A stretch of 64,000 nt of DNA, taken from contig CM049313.1 in the NCBI GenBank assembly GCA_026874595.1, positions 78,236,659-78,300,658 on the forward strand, given 5' to 3'. Positions 45,533 to 58,905 of this stretch are shown here, piece after piece; the first letter of the stretch is position 1; every line of letters begins with the position of its first letter. The notes below the pieces were generated by a model. It was not told the origin of the DNA and searched no databases. It saw nothing but the letters and a program-made list of their open reading frames with translations. This DNA is from Sipunculus nudus (Eukaryota; Annelida; Sipuncula; Golfingiida; Sipunculidae). The position numbers and the translations under genes are program-made.

Positions 45533-48500
45533 TTATGATGTACAGAAAAATTAATGTCTTGTCGTGAAAGTAAATGTGCGAAGAGCAAAACAAAATTACA
45601 CTTTAAATCAAGTTTTTTTCTCATTGAGCATGTAACTATGAAAACAAGTTTGTTCACATTCTTTTACAATTAACTTGGGAACAAGCATTTTTCCTCAGTA
45701 CACTGTCTGTCTGATAATCCCCCGGCCCGTGCGGCCCTGAAAATTAATCTGTTGGGAGGCGTTTTATTTTTCCCGTGTAAATAATCGTCATTATGTAACA
45801 AAAATAGCTCTCATTTTATGCAGTACACCCAACAGTCACTGGGCCAAATACATGATGATTAAAGGCTTTCGTGATATCAAGACATAACAGAAGACTATTT
45901 CAGCAAGAATGCATTGATGTAGAGCAAAGTAACTAATGTTTTCACATGGAGGACCTTATATTTAATCGGAGTATTCTTCACACTTTCAGTTACCAGAAAC
46001 AGCGATTTATTAAGGGGAATACATGTCCTGTTAATTGGAAGTAAATTACTACTGGCTTTATTTCGGTTGGGTTTCCTCTGCCGGGAGTCTATGGCTAGGT
46101 CACCTAGGCATGTTCTCATTTGCTTAATGTATAACATTATCAAAAAGGTCTGTCATCGATCGAGTTGACAATTGATACTGATATGATCATTCAATAACGA
46201 ATCTATACCAACATTAAATTTAGATTTACTGCTAAATGAAGAAGTATTTTACAAGAGTCAAAAACAAAAAAAAATAATACAAGGTGTTTAGAATAAATTC
46301 AGCTAGAGATCATGCGGACAAGCTATTGATCTGAGCTTTGTGAGGCAAGCTTTCAACGTTGTATTCTTCTGTTGTCTGACTTAACTGATATTAGCAAGAA
46401 ACAATGCGCCTATGTTCATGAAAGTTCGTGTTTCAGTGACTGACCGAACTAGATGCTAAATTAGCTGACAGCAAACAAAGTACTTAACAGACGAACATAA
46501 CGATGACTTAGTGGAGAGGGCTCTACAGAAAGATCCCGTCCAATTATCCTCCAGCACCTGCTGTAAAGCGGAAGGAGTGTTGAACCTACTTTTAAAACTG
46601 TGTTGGCAGAGTATGATACTTTCGACAGCATCTCCCAGGGTCTAACGATCTGTTGAACTGCTTACAACGGACCATGGAGGGAAAAACAGCATCTTATATC
46701 AGGCTAATGAACCACGCTGTGCCGCAGACGGGATTGTGACCATTTACCTGACCAGGATTATAAATAACCCAACCATACGCTCAACATGTCATGCTGATTT
46801 TTTTAACCTCATTTTGTCCAACGATGTCTTTAAATGGGAGACACACAAGTTGTCGTTAAAATCTTATTATTATCACATAATAGGTAAAGCAAATCATTAA
46901 ACAGGTACAGGGTAACTGTTGTTTTTCATGCGGCAATATTAGCATTTAATATTCTTTTAGGAACCTCAAAGAAAAGATTCATTACAAAAAGCCATTGTAA
47001 GGTTTTGTCTTGCATGATTAACAGCCAGTTGTTAAAATTTACTATGTTTACTTGTAGCGAACAATGAGGTATGAAGATTTCAAACTTGACAGTGAAAATT
47101 GAATTTAGGCTTCGTATCTAACCGTGTATGGCAGTTCTTATGCCATGCATGTCAGACTTTCGCCCACGGAAAACACATAGAGCTTTCTTGGCGAGGCACT
47201 GCTTGCTTATTGTATTAGGCTAATTGTTTAAAGCCGATGACGCAGGATGTTACGTCACTTAGCACTAGACATGACAGATCACGGTCGGTGTCTCCGGTAC
47301 TAACCAGAAGTGCCTCAATGCTTACGTCACAGCCCTCAAGAAAATAATATAAGTCTAAAAACAGAAGTTAAGGTTCCAAAATGAAGTTCCAACCAGAATA
47401 TTTCTTCTACAAGATTTATGCATTCACTTGATTATATTGTGCTTGAACCTCTGTTATTCTTTACGTGAAAAAAGAGCTGGGATTCCTGGTAACAGGTAAA
47501 GATCACTCTAAAGTAAAAGAAAAATTATAAAAATCACGTTTTCTATGGTTTTATCCTTCACGTTAGTAATATTACTATGGTTTATCCTTTAATGTCGGTA
47601 ATATAAATTACAGAAGCAAAACCTGCGGCTGAGCCAACATGTCATACATTTTTCCAATCAAGAGAAATATGTAAATTATTCTGAAACAGAAATAATCTGT
47701 AATCATATGAATTTCATTAAAGCGTACACATTGAGTGTCATCTGAAACTTTTCAATTTTTACTAAGGTTCACATGAGACAAGAACTTTTCAGTTCTTGAG
47801 ACATCCAAGTGTATAATTTAATCTTCTACACCTCGCCTCAGACTCAGGCGTCGCGGCTTGAGCGTAAAAAAACCTTCTAAAGCCAAATGGCAAGCTTGTG
47901 GAGAATGCCAGGTTTGACATAAAGATAATGGGCGCGGTAATGGCGGGATTCCTATCCGACCCTGGCCGCCATGACTGATTGTGCCGTCAAACAACCTAAA
48001 ACACGGATAGGTAAAAAAAATCTCCTGTCGCCTGTTTGTTTCTTTTTGGAGAGGCGACCGGCGGTTGGTAATTTCCTTTATCATGTAGCCGCCGTAACAT
48101 GCAAGTTGATCAGTTTCTCCAGGTGTGAGGTTTGTCGTGATTAGCCAGGCCCCTTGACGTACCTGTAGGTGTTCACATCCTGCATGTATATCTTTCCCTC
48201 ATATAATCATTTGGATACACATCGAGCTCAACTCTTGACGTTACAAACAGGCTCTTGGCTGAATAAGCGTTTGAGCACTGCTGAAGGAACAGCACGAAAG
48301 CAGGTATTGCAATTGTATATTCACCCTAATTATTTCACTAAATTATTGATTTCTTCACATTTTTGGATTTTACCAAAAATTTTGTGGAATGTATCATCCA
48401 CATGCAGGAAAGGTGATACAAAAACGGCATTAATAAATGCAGGTTACCAAAAATTTGAACCCGTATTTTATTCATGCTAATCTCATGCTTGACCCCAACT

Positions 48501-50533
48501 AATGCTCGTTATATCTTATCTATCTTCTTGAAGTTACTTTTAAAATTCAGGGGTCGTCCCAGGATAAAACATGGCAAACGTCATGCATCACGTTTATGAG
48601 AAGATAAAGTAGTGACTTTGTAGGAGGAAGAAGTAATAGTTTATTTTTACTCTGCTATGTGTTTTACATATTTCCTTGGTAAAGAAGATATTTGTAACTG
48701 TAAATAAAGTTTCCTTCCAGTGGTGAGGACAGGGCACATTTTATCCTTTAACAGCGTTCAGTCGCTGTGGGGAGACGGCTGTAACTGTCCAATGCCGGTG
48801 AAAGGTCACCATGAAGGATAGAATGCACAAGCTACATGCACTCAGTTATTGAATGCAAACGCTCGACATCTTAAGTAAGGTACAGATCCAAACCTAGGGC
48901 TTCGATTTAGCCGTAACCAGCTTAGGTTTTCGAAAGAACCGAGCCAATCTAGCCATGTCTTGACCTCCGACTGCGATACCATCATTCTGTCCACTTGCAC
49001 CGCGCATCTAAATCAGGAAAATAGTCCCATATGGAGCAAACACAGGTAAAAAAAGGGAACGCTGATGTCGCAAAAACGTCAAGGCTAATGTAAAGAGTGA
49101 AGAAAATGTTTTATTATATCAAAACTTTTGTGCTCGGCTGCTGAGATAAGCTTTTGTCCCCAACTCTACCGGGTCCAAACTACTTGTACCTTGACTACAT
49201 ATGCTATGTTTTCGGTTATTTAAAGGAAACATTTCCTCGGTTTTTGTAGACGTTCTCGTGCGCTTGAGAATCTTTCGGGTCTGGCATTCTGCTTTTCCAT
49301 CAAAACTTTTTACGTGCCGTCAGTTGGCTTGGGGTTTTGCGACATTTAGCATACGGTCCATCCGAGCTGGTGAAAACACCGTGACATATCACGGCAGCTG
49401 CAGGTGCCACGCTCACTCAATCAATAACAGGATCCAATAGGTAGAGCGGTATCAGCATTGACCGTAATCGCGGAGAGTGTCACACTAACCATGTCAAGTA
49501 GCGCCTCCCCTCAAAACCACCCGGAGTAATTGGTCTTCACGACTCCTGGCGTGATACCCCGGCTACCTGTCTGACATTTTAAATAGATTTTATACATTAC
49601 CAGCGATTAAAGGAACTGTGTGTTGATTAAGGTGAGTTTCACCGTGGGTAATCTTATCCTCATTCTGATATGGTTTTTTTAAGTGAATTAAAGTGCATCT
49701 GTAATGATATCGTAGAAAGAGCCAAAAAAAAGACCGTCATGGACAGTACCTTCGGTGAACACATGGTGGTGTTGTTATTTGGTATCTGCTCACATTCAGA
49801 CAGGAAGATAAGCCCACATCGGGTTTAAAGATAATTGTTTCACTGGCTTTATCCAGCCTTGATATTCATACTTATGTGCCAGGGAAATATCTTCAAATGT
49901 GTATCTTAGATGTATACATCAACATTATCGTTCTAATTATCCTTACCAAAGTCTTATAAATTTGCCAGACTGGGAATAATCAAGGATATAACGCAAGGAA
50001 TTAAGGCTGATCATTTTAAATTTAAACTGATTTAATTTACATTCATATTGGAATGTTTGTATGTGTGCGTATGTATGTACATCTGCAAATTAATGTGGAC
50101 TTGTAAATTATTCTGAATATTGTGTGTTTAATGTTGTTCCATATAAGCTACTTCAATATGTATAATAATTTATGTATAATGGATGGGATTACATTATCAA
50201 CTAATTTGTTCTCCCAATATGCGCGTTAGATTTGCCGGGAGAGGGCGTATATACGGCACATGGTAATAACCTCACTCTCCTGTTTTGCCTTCTAACGTTA
50301 TGTTTAGAAGACTTAGGATGCGAGACACTCATATAGTGCAATACTGAATCTGACTTGCCAGCAGCGGCATGCTCAAAACACTCCTTGTTTGTCTGAGTGG
50401 TTCTGGGTTCCATTTCAAGACTCTAGGTATGTAATGTGTTCGTTAATCTAATGGTATTATAATCCTGGGAAGATGGGGAAATATCAAACTAGTAATGATC
50501 TGTTGCTAAACGATCCGCGATTCACGACACAGC

Positions 50534-50536
<3 letters not shown>
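45531..50536. other. 5 kb with no recognised feature
   Basis: Only short open frames of about 100 codons or fewer (for example 47818-48084 minus and 48169-48480 plus), none with a recognisable family motif. No splice-bounded exon, RNA gene or transposon boundary could be supported by eye. Confidence 0.35.
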
Positions 50537-50592
<56 letters not shown>

Positions 50593-50646
50593 TACACATA
50601 CATATATGTATATATATAAATACATATATATACATTTATATATATT
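50537..50646. repeat. Compound AT/CA microsatellite
   Basis: TA run, then ACACAC and mixed TA/CA units to about 50646. Confidence 0.9.
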
Positions 50647-50817
50647 ATTGGTGGGCAAATTAATTGTTTTCTTCAAAATCGATTAAAATGGTTGCAGTTT
50701 TGTATAATCGTACACAAACGATATGACACAAATGATCTATTCCGGTCAGGGGTATACGTGTAGCGAACTCAATTAACACCGAACCTTGTGCAGCGAAGTG
50801 TCAAGTCGTTGACCTTT

Positions 50818-50926
50818 CCGTGTGATATCCAAGTCAAACTTAATTGACTTGGTCCGTGTGATATCCAAGTCAAACTTAATTGACTTGGTCCGTGTGATAT
50901 ACAAGTCAGACTTAATTGACTTGGTC
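50818..50926 (+). repeat. 36-bp tandem triplication of a palindromic unit
   Basis: CCGTGTGATATCCAAGTCAA begins at 50818 and 50854, with a slightly diverged third unit at 50890. Each unit contains CCAAGTCAA, a six-base ACTTAA loop and TTGACTTGG, a perfect 9-bp hairpin in the first two units. The third has ACAAGTCAG in place of CCAAGTCAA. Confidence 0.88.
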
Positions 50927-52608
50927 AACATTTGTGAATTATTCTGTAGAGCAAGTGACAGTTAAAGGCACAAGTCACGCCACCACATGTCGATGTTTTT
51001 TTTCAATTTAGATTGTGTAAATAATGCAGGATATACAAAACGTCCGAGTTCGAAACAAAAATGATATTTTGTGCATAAAACTTTAATCATCAAATAGATT
51101 CTGTATGTCTAGTGGCTATACAAATTTGTCGAACAAGAAAATCACTGTTTTAAGTCAGAATTATTACCATACGGTCGATATATTGTCGTTAGGTTATCAA
51201 AAAATCATAAGCACTTAATTACAGGTGATATTACCCTAATATATGCCTGAATATAGGTCATATAGTTTGGTGATGGTTGTTGTGTCCCACATTCAGTGAT
51301 GCACAAAAAAATAATCCATTGACGTCAATACGTTTTGTGCACACCAGAGGTCGCCTCCGTACGGAGTTCCGAGATCTACGACATACCAACAAGAAAAATA
51401 GTCCTTTTTAATATTTCTTCATTTTGAAATTGAAGTATATATTTTTTATGGTGTGCTTGTTTTGAGGTTAACGTGAACATTTATTAAATAACTAGATTTT
51501 GTATTATTTCGATAAAACAAACAAGCGAGTAACAACATTAATGGAACAAAATTCTGAAACGGTAGAGCGTGCATGCGCCAATCACCATAGCAAGGTGTCT
51601 GAAGAATCTGGAGCATTGACTTGTTTATGGTTAGTAAATAATATTTACAATAAATAGAACAAAATGATTTACCATGCAGACGGCTTTGTACAAACCTGTC
51701 AGGTGGCGACCTCTATTGGTTTAAGTTGGAGCTACCATCAAGTTGACCAAACTTGTTTCCTTCTTCGGACTTTCAGTGTCAGATATTTTACTTTTGGGAA
51801 TTGTTAAATAAATATGAAAAATCTTCATACAAAAGTGCAGTAACAAAATTTGAATACGTGGTCAGTTTTCATGAGTTTGGTTATCTATGTAACAACATAC
51901 ATCGTACACTGACAGTCCTACACCAGTACAGGCTCCTGATTTTTTATAACCTTACAATTTTGGGGACAGAAAATGATACTTGTCACAATATCTGAAACTT
52001 TACGGTCTTATTTTACAACCTAGCCCGAACATTCAGCCTCCGTTCAGAAATGGAATCTGAACACCTGTGGAGAAGAGTTTTCCCTTTGATTCGACACTAA
52101 CCCAAAAAAATGGAATTTTTATGCATATTAAAATGGGGATCTATGCAAATTACTTAAAACACCCGATAGATGGTGGTTCCATCATAAATCCCAATGACAT
52201 CACCAAAGAATAGACCCTCCTAAGCCTTCCCAGTATGCCTTGCCAGACTGTAAACAAGACCCAATGGAGGTAACAATTATCTGGTTTACTTGAAAATAAA
52301 TTCCAATATTTTACAATATTATACAAACTAAACATTTAGTTACAATTTATGTCCTAACGGAGTCAATACAACTGTTTTGTGCGTAATACGTAGCGCTTGT
52401 TGCATGTCCTCACGCTGAACACCCAATATCGTGGTCTGACTCACTTTTGTCAGATCGGACCATGCTTTTGGAGGAAACTCTCCACATCAGGGTCTGTAAC
52501 GTTAACAAGAACAAATAAGAATTGTTTGCTTTATAAGCCTGTAACTATTTATAATCCAGAATGAGCTACTCGGATTCCAATCCTGCTCCTCATTCTTTCG
52601 CCAAGCCG
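50927..52608. other. 1.7 kb with no recognised feature
   Basis: AT-rich, short open frames only. Confidence 0.35.
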
Positions 52609-52800
52609 TTTTCCTATTAGTGCAGCGGTTAACGGCAAAATACAGAAGAATTGTTCAGATTGTGATAAAAGTACCAAATTTGGTGGAGATGAAGTTTGGA
52701 TAATACATTTTCATTTTTTTATTAGTTCCACCAAATCTTCTCAGGGTAACGGGGGCGGATCCTATGTTAAATTTGGGGTACTCAAATTTATATGAATAAT
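52609..52800 (+). repeat. Dispersed repeat, inverted partner of 57595-57775
   Basis: AGAATTGTTCAGATTGTGAT then AAAAGTACCAAATTTGGT is followed about 100 bp later by GGGGGCGGATCC and TTTGGGGTAC. The reverse complement of 57595-57775 carries the same blocks in the same order. Confidence 0.65.
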
Positions 52801-53379
52801 ACACGGAAGGTCAACATAGTTATATTACACCTTATACATTCCTTATGGATAGGGTAAAATTTTGGAATATTTGGTTCTGTTTAATTAATATCATCATGAG
52901 AAATGTAAAATTACCTTTGTGATCTCATTAATGTAAACATTTGTAATTAAAAGATGATCAATTGCCATTCAACGACATGTAGTTAACTGAGGTTAATTTA
53001 TTGTTAAATATGACATAAATCTTCTGTGTTAAAGTAAAGTATAATCACTATTCTCAATTCACATCTCGTCGATGTCTCCTTTGATGAATTTAGGAGAAGG
53101 TTGGGAGGGCAATGAAAGGAGGGGGGGGGGGGGTACTACTTACGTAGTATGGGTTCACTGTATAAACAATATAACATATTTCATCATACAATGTGTCAGT
53201 TGCTTCGTGCTTAAAAATCATGTACAGTTTTATTGTTCTTAGTGCAAAATATCTGTTGTTTGTATTAATGAGCTTATGGACATTTCCATATGAGCACTGA
53301 AATAAACCCAATGAATTTCCAGGGGCGGATCATATTAAATTATCAGGGTACATTCTTTTAAAATGTTATCGTAAATGTA
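52801..53379. other. Spacer with G tract and a second GGGGCGGATC motif
   Basis: 13 G at 53121-53133, and CAGGGGCGGATC at about 53322, also seen near 52755 and, inverted, near 57640. No gene. Confidence 0.4.
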
Positions 53380-56300
53380 CAACTAAACAGCGTTTTAAAG
53401 TTTTATTTCTACAAACAAATCTTGAAAACCAACAAACTCTATCCATTTGCGTATACCTTCCCTTTTCAATCATCAAATCATGACATGAACATCTCAATCT
53501 GGCTAGAGCTTGTTTATGCTTGGTATTTGTCACACACAGAAAATATTTCTCCATTAATTGAGAGAATGGAATTAAAAGTACCATATAAATTTAATTTAGT
53601 ATTTACTTCTACATCACAAGACCAGTTTTGTTCTGCCATATCAATAATTCTTTCCTTCATTTTAGCCAAAAATATTCTAATGTCTCCTACTTCTTGATTT
53701 ATCCACACATACCCAAAACCTGCGCTGCATATTTTGTTTCTTATATGAGTAACCCATGTTTTTTTCCATTCGTATCTAAATTAAACAGCATGTTATATAT
53801 ACGCTTTGGATATCTATTATTACCATAATGTACTAGTTTTGTCCAGTATTTTTACACATCTTAATAACTGACCGACATACATTAGTTGCCTTCCAAACTC
53901 TCCCAGTGATGCTGCGTTCGGAGCTGAAGAGCTAATTTTTAGAATGTACTTGCTAAATTTATATTGCACCTTTTCAATTATTTCACATCTTTCATTGCCC
54001 TACTGTTCTAAACCATATAATAATACCGGTGTATCCATACAATCAATTAGATAAAATAGCTGGCTCACTAATAAATAACTATATTTCCTATAAAAGTTTT
54101 TATGAGAGTCACTGCTCTTTCAACCTGCATTGCCTGCGCTTTCTTTGTTTTAAACCGTGACAATGTACTTGTAAATATTACCTCTAAACTAATAGTCATT
54201 TACCTTTTCAATTTGAGTATTTTTGAAAGTGCCATTTCTCTATTCTTTTTAATGAACCCCGTGTCTAAAAACCATAATTTTTGTCTTTCCTAAATTAACT
54301 TTTAAGCCATAATTGACAGAAAAAACTTTCAACTGGTTGAATTGTTCTTGGAGAAGTCCTATTGTATCGCTGAAGCATACTAAATCAGCAGCGTACATTA
54401 ATGTCATTAAGTTTGGCAAATATTAATCAATATTTATACCATGACAATCTGTTTCATTAATTTGTTCATAAAATTCATCTATGAATAAAGGAAACAGAAA
54501 AGGACTCACCATGCACCCTGGTCGAGTTCCGTTAGTACATTCAAAATAATCTGTTAATTCTTCCTCTGTAAGAAGACATGATCTCATTTGATTATATATT
54601 GACTGAAGTGTCTGTAAGAGTTTCCCTTTTATCCCAGATTGAGCTGAAACATACCACAATAAATCACGTTTTACACTATCAAAAGCAGTTGAAAAATCAA
54701 TAAAAGTGTAATAAAACCTTCTTTTATATTTTGTTAAATATTTCTGCACGCACCCCATTAAAGACAAATGTACTGTCGAATTACCTTTCCTATACCCAGC
54801 TTGTGCTTCACATAATTATCCAGCTTGATCAACATAATTTTGAATTCTGCTTGCCAATATTGTGTTTAAATAGTTTACCCACGGTATTAAGTGATGAAAT
54901 ACCCCTGTTATTTTTTTAGGATCTATGGTGGATGCCTTTTTGTGAATTGGTACAATAAAGGCTTTGCTCCAAGAGGCTGGGAAAAATCCATTTCCTAATA
55001 CACTATTAAATAATTGTAATATATGAGACGATATGTGATTATATTCAATATATCTACCGTTATCCCGTCAGGCCCTGGAGCCTCTTTTCATTTCATTTAT
55101 GGCTTTCGGTACTTCACATGGTGTTATGAGTCCATCAAGCTCATCAATTTCTTATACATTTTTTAAATATTCTAGAGTATGATTCTAAAACTCTTGATTA
55201 ATTTCATGTGTTGATGAATTCAAAAGTTCCCTAAAATGTTTGTACCAACGTACCGGTTCTACAGTTGTAACAATTTTCTTTTTATTTAAAAATCTCATGT
55301 TTTTTCACATGGAATCAGTGTCTTTTGCACCTATCACCTTTTGCACCTCTGAGGCTTGGATGATTGCCTTCTTTTCTTCACATAATTTTTAAACCTCTGT
55401 TTTGTTTATTAATAATTAAGTAAGTCGCCATCCGATATTGTACATCTATAGTTATTCAAAGCTATATATTTTTCATTTTTTCAAAATTCACATTCTTTGT
55501 CCCACCATTTTGGTTGCTTTAGCTTGATGTTGTCTCGGATGTTTTGTTTACTTCTGTAGGATATATTTTGATCAATACTAACCAATACCTCACTTGCTTT
55601 GTCCGGATATGTTTCTAAGGTTTCATTAAATGTGTTGAAAAGTAACGCACATTCTATTTGTTCTAATGTATTTGAAATATTTGTTTTATCTTCATCAGTC
55701 TGATAAAATTTTACCCATTTTGTCAGTTCGCATATGTGTTCATTCGAAGGCTCTTTCCTTGGTCTGATAATATTAAGTGAACAGCTTAAAGGAAAGTGAT
55801 CGGACGGATCATCTGAAAATACACAGGATCCATCTACCTAATGAAGTAGACAACTACTGACAATTATATAATCAACTGCACTGCTACCAAAAGGAGTTAA
55901 ACACATAATGTAGTCTCCTGGCATATCTGCTATATCTGTTATATTTACAGTTCTAGCATTAAAATCACCAAGGAGAATTATATTAAATTTACCAAATTCT
56001 GCTAAAGTATCTACCAATAAATTTTCCAGCCTGTTGATACCATTTATTTAGTCTTCATCAACATAGAATGATGAACCTGCCGGTGCGATATAGCAGCAAA
56101 CTATGGCCAAATCTTTATCTTCATTCATTAAGGTACCATCATACCCTCTAATTTCTGTTGCCCTTAAACTTAGACCCCTCCTCTCCCTGTACTCCCTATC
56201 CTGACTATTCCCTAACCATAGTACCCGTGGAATGCATCAGAAAATTTATCATCCGTGGTTGCCCAAGTCTCAGTGATACATACAATACTGTGACTATTTA

Positions 56301-56400
56301 TCAATTCTTTAACTTCTTCTGATTTAATTTTGTTCTTATGTCCATGTGCATTCCATGTTGCTATTTCTGTATTGGCATTTCTGCTAGTTCTGGACTAGTT
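53380..56400 (-). pseudogene. LINE C: AP-endonuclease LINE of a different clade, degenerate
   Basis: On the minus strand from about 56390: IATWNAHGHKNK, VCITETWA, LLGDFNAR (about 55960), DYIIVS and SDHFPL (about 55800) give an AP endonuclease. RT landmarks are TFIDFSTAFDSVKRDLLW (about 54700), NGTRPGCMVSPFLFPLF (about 54520) and the catalytic box at 54384-54395, read as YAAD rather than YADD. The C-terminal CHDLMIEKGRYTQ (about 53480) resembles the HxLxIExGRY block of many invertebrate LINEs. Numerous stops and frameshifts. Motif style differs from LINEs A and B; I would place it in the Jockey/I/CR1 side of the tree but cannot resolve the clade. Confidence 0.8.
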
Positions 56401-56460
56401 TACATATGCGTGAAAAATTAAGTTAAAGTTGAAAAATATGACAAACAGAGACAGATTTTT

Positions 56461-57185
56461 AACAATATGTATGAGGGAAAAAATCCTACTGGTTCAAATA
56501 ATATTAAAGGATAATATGTTTGAAGTAATGTGTGCAATAAAAAATCAAGGACTGTAGTCTGTTGGCCATATTTGATTTTGAGCAAATCTGTATTTCAATA
56601 GGTCAGAATCCCTCATAGGCACTAATGATCCCTGTGAATTTGATCAAGCATATTGTTGCGAAAGAAAACCAACGGTAGTGCTCTGGTGGCCATATTGGAA
56701 TTCCGACAGGTCTGCAATTCGATAGAGATGGAGCCCTTATACAAATCATCTCTGTGTAAATGACATAGAACAAGCTTGTTCTTGTTGAGATATCGCGCTT
56801 AAAAGAATATACCCCATTGTGCTCTGGGAGCCATATTGGAATTCTGACAGGTCTGTTATTGGAAAGGGATTGAGTCCGCATAGGCACCAATGATCCCTGA
56901 GAAAATTATAAAGATCAAGCCTGTTCTTGTTGAGATATCCGGTGCGAAAGAAAATCACCAATTACGATCTGGTAGCCATATTGGAATTCCGACAAGTCTG
57001 TAATTCAATAGGTCTGACGCCCTCGTGTGTACCAATCATCCCTGTGAATTTGGGAAAGCTGAAGTATGTTGTTGTTGTTGAGTTATCACGTGCGTAAGAA
57101 AATCAGCGATTGGGCTGTGGTGGCCATATTGGAATTCTGACAGGTCTGAAATTCAATAGGTCTAGAGCCCTCATATGAACAGGAA
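56461..57185 (+). repeat. Satellite of roughly 120-150 bp, about five copies
   Basis: GGCCATATTGGAATTC(C/T)GACA (first copy diverged) recurs near 56567, 56688, 56828, 56969 and 57121, each followed by GGTCTG..ATT, an (AT)CCCTGTGAATTT-type block and GAAAGAAAATC. Spacing varies from about 121 to 152 bp, so the copies are old. The minus-strand open frames 56603-56890 and 56746-56961 are repeat artefacts. Confidence 0.82.
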
Positions 57186-57594
57186 AAGTAGACAGGCAGA
57201 GTTCCGAAACATTTTTACTGAATAATTAACTTGCTCTTTAGTAGGCTGATTGACAAACATAAATAGTTATAATTATATCCATGTAATAATTCATGCTGCC
57301 ACAATACCCTTTATTAAGTTAATTATTCAATTAATGGTAAGCCTACGTTTGTTAAAATTTACATGTCACATGTTTGTAATATACACATGTTAACAAAATT
57401 AAAAAGACATGCTAAATCGCGTTAGTTCTGCACAATACTTGATAAATAAATATATCCTGCTCAATTATAACTATTGTTAAACTGAATTAACTTCACTGGA
57501 AAGTAAAGTTTGAGCATCAGCAGACTTCTGTGTTCCATGTGCTGCAAAATAAAGGCCTCAATCGAACACTTTTAGATTAGACATTATTTATCAA

Positions 57595-57775
57595 TTATTT
57601 AATTTCTTCATCGGTACCTCCAAAGTAATTTCAGGATCCACCCCTGAAATACCATGAATATTTTGTGGAAGTATTTCTTAAATGAAAGCCAGTGTACAAT
57701 ACTACATCTGTACCAAATTTGGTACTTTTATTACAATTTGAACAATTTTTCCATTAGCCGCCGTACTATATTGGG
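57595..57775 (-). repeat. Dispersed repeat, inverted partner of 52609-52800
   Basis: Reverse complement shows AAATTGTTCAAATTGTAATA then AAAGTACCAAATTTGGTAC and, further on, TTTCAGGGGTGGATCC. This matches the plus-strand copy at 52609. Confidence 0.65.
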
Positions 57776-58629
57776 CGGTGGCTCACACCAAGCTGCCTCA
57801 TATGAATGGATATGATTACAACAAACTCATGTGTTTACGACAAACAGTAGTTTACCAGGTGATAAACAAAGGTCAGATCATTGCCATAAAACGTGAATAA
57901 AGCGTTCTTACTGATAAATGTTTGTTACAGCCCACCAGTCAGTTAAATGAAAACTTTGATTGAAGAGGAATAAAGATAAATACGTACTTTAAGGCTGTCG
58001 GTCTATGGTCACGCCGCCTAGTGTGAAAAGGGCGTACCGCTTGATCAGATGCATGCATGGTTAGAATGCTGCACGATGGTTGATAGCCGTCAGTCAATAA
58101 ATAGACGAGTCATACAGTGCTTTCAGAAAAAATTCAGTTAACAGCATTTTTTGTCTTAAACTGTTGTAATAAATATCCTTAAACCATTTGTGAACATAAT
58201 TAATGTACATTACAGTTTTCTGGTGTGTTTTTTCCTCGATATTATCGTACGGGGAGGGGGGGGGGCTGCTCTCTATTACAATGCAACAAGTCGGATTCAA
58301 CGTCACATCCAATAACAACTGTCTAATGAGCCTGTGCTTGCATGTGACCAATGACCTTGACCGCCATAGGTTTGGCTGAAATGTTGTCAAACGTAGAGTG
58401 ATTTGTCATGCTTTTTCAATAATTCTGCCTCTTCAATAAGGGGTAACGTAGGTGTTTATTTACCTTGTTGAAAATCAGGAACTTCTACCCTGCATTATCT
58501 TTTTTCCCTTGAAATGTAACCAATAAAAATTCTCGTAGCAAAAAAAAAAAATAAAGAGGAAATAAAACAGACGAGAGACCTCGTGGTACAGTCACGTGTT
58601 ATGTGGGGATATCACAAAAGCAAGACGTC
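57776..58629. other. Unassigned spacer; TSD at its end
   Basis: No gene. A G run is at about 58255-58264. The final five bases, ACGTC (58625-58629), are the left target duplication of the following element. Confidence 0.4.
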
Positions 58630-58905
58630 TGTTACAACCAATAATGTAATAACCGGCCCATAATGTAATAACGGCCCATATTGTAATAAAAACGACCCAT
58701 AATGTAATAATCATACACTGCCAATATTGTAATAAAACTGGCCCATACTGTAATAACGGCCCATAATGTAATAAAAACGGCCCTTATTGTAATAACGGCC
58801 AATATTGTAATAAAAACAACCTATATTGTAATAATGATACCCTGCCCATATTGTAATAAAACGGGAAGTGGGAAAAACGGCCCATATTGTAATAACATAT
58901 GTTTA
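58630..58905 (+). repeat. Left TIR of the 3257-bp element
   Basis: About thirteen copies of an (A/T)AT(A/T)(A/T)TGTAATAA-type subrepeat separated by CGGCC, AAAACGGCCC or AAACGACCC linkers. Confidence 0.88.
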
